Source: Bacteroidota bacterium
GTDB taxonomy: Bacteria; Bacteroidota; Bacteroidia; Chitinophagales; Chitinophagaceae
Assembly (NCBI GenBank): GCA_023416995.1
Contig: JAEZGI010000010.1
Span: forward strand, 1-16,317
Reading direction: 5' to 3'
Length of the DNA stretch: 16,317 nucleotides
Shown one piece after another: positions 15,905 to 16,317 of this stretch. The position numbers and the translations under genes were made by a program. The notes below the pieces were generated by a model. That model did not search any database and was not told where the DNA came from. It worked only from the letters and a program-made list of their open reading frames with translations. How positions within the stretch are numbered: the first letter of the stretch is position 1; every line of letters begins with the position of its first letter.

Positions 15905-16254
15905 CGAACACGTTCCGGCCACAATTTCGTCAACCGCCCGGCTTTATCAAATTATCTCTGTTTTCATCTTCGGCTCTAATAGTACTGTTTGGTGGCCTGA
16001 GTAAAGATTGCTGGCATCGATACCGAACCGTCGTATCGAAATACAGTTGCCGATCGCCGTCAGCATTTTTTCGCCCCGCTCCCAAGGAAGATGCAGTAAC
16101 CTTGCTAATTATTGCCGTAGCTGGATATAGCATCCCCGACCAATCTTTAAGCAGAATTAAAATCCATCACACTGTTTTATGATTCTAAAGAATAAGATCA
16201 AAACCTCGAATAAAACTATAAAAAAATTAGTCTTGCTAACTGCACACACCCCCC

Positions 16255-16317
16255 AGGCAGTGAGGTTGTTTGCAAAGAAGATGGATTGCTGAGGCGCCTT
16301 CGTTTTCGCACCCGATA
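16255..16317 (-). repeat. 63-base inverted repeat, right copy, ending at the window edge
   Basis: This is the reverse complement of the repeat at 15693-15755, 53 of 63 identical and ungapped. Its outer end, CCCGATA, coincides with the last base of the window, so whether the repeat goes further cannot be seen. A minus-strand frame stays open through it to a stop at 16157-16159 and contains a hydrophobic run (FFIVLFEVLILFF), but has no start in view. Confidence 0.8.

Larger units (their letters stand above)
15576..16317. other. Gene-free, repeat-containing right end
   Basis: These 742 bases hold no ORF with a good start, a length above 100 residues or a recognisable complete domain. They contain the palindrome at 15635-15733, the inverted repeat pair at 15693-15755 and 16255-16317, and the possible LytTR remnant at 15758-15904. 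Short open frames on both strands run through the repeats without conserved motifs. No clear T-tailed terminator for the operon is seen before the palindrome. Confidence 0.6.

Noticed and set aside
15692..15922. Minus-strand 76-codon frame as a real gene
   Set aside because: It runs into the palindrome and repeat, has an arbitrary start and a motif order unlike any complete domain; it is treated only as a possible remnant.
15930..16182. Short opposing frames (15930-16133 minus, 15889-16182 plus)
   Set aside because: They overlap each other, have no recognisable domain and no plausible initiation context.
16157..16317. Minus-strand frame open to the window edge (52 codons, hydrophobic run) as the 3' end of a gene
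   Set aside because: The frame passes through the dispersed-type repeat, and the two repeat copies show no codon-position bias in their differences; with no start in view it is not supported as a gene.
1..16317. CRISPR array, prophage or integrase
   Set aside because: No regularly spaced direct repeats and no phage, integrase or transposase motifs were seen in any frame.

Overview
The window looks like chromosomal DNA from a Bacteroidota member, most likely of the Chitinophagaceae. The reasons are a SusC/SusD pair, a TAnnTTTG-type promoter, little use of Shine-Dalgarno sites, a tRNA without an encoded CCA, and enzymes closest in character to those known from Chitinophaga. No sequence search was run; all family calls come from reading motifs.

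Left part (1-3064, every gene on the minus strand): the first 40 codons of a PAP2-type membrane phosphatase, a small Rieske [2Fe-2S] protein directly behind the ribosome-splitting GTPase HflX, a secreted outer-membrane beta-barrel protein with a recognisable promoter, a factor-independent terminator, and a CAU-anticodon tRNA. This is ordinary housekeeping DNA. A 390-base gene-free stretch separates it from the next block.

Main part (3455-15575, every gene on the plus strand, gaps of 15-89 bases): a polysaccharide utilization locus read as one probable operon. In order it holds SusC, SusD, two tandem GH144 (glycoamylase-like, PF10091) enzymes, an SGNH hydrolase, a GH3 beta-glucosidase, an alpha/beta-hydrolase and a YihX-like HAD phosphatase. 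GH144 enzymes act on beta-1,2-glucan, and GH3 enzymes of this type can finish the resulting sophoro-oligosaccharides. The likely job is capture of beta-1,2-glucan (for example the cyclic or osmoregulated glucans of Proteobacteria) at the cell surface, import by SusCD, trimming to glucose in the periplasm, and possibly removal of ester decorations by the two hydrolases. A strong hairpin lies between susD and the first GH144 gene. No regulator or inner-membrane transporter is present.

Right end (15576-16317): no convincing gene. It holds an imperfect palindrome and a pair of 63-base inverted repeats, one of which ends exactly at the last base of the window. Between them is what may be a decayed LytTR-type regulator fragment. 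This is repeat-type DNA, and the window edge may be an assembly break in a repeat.
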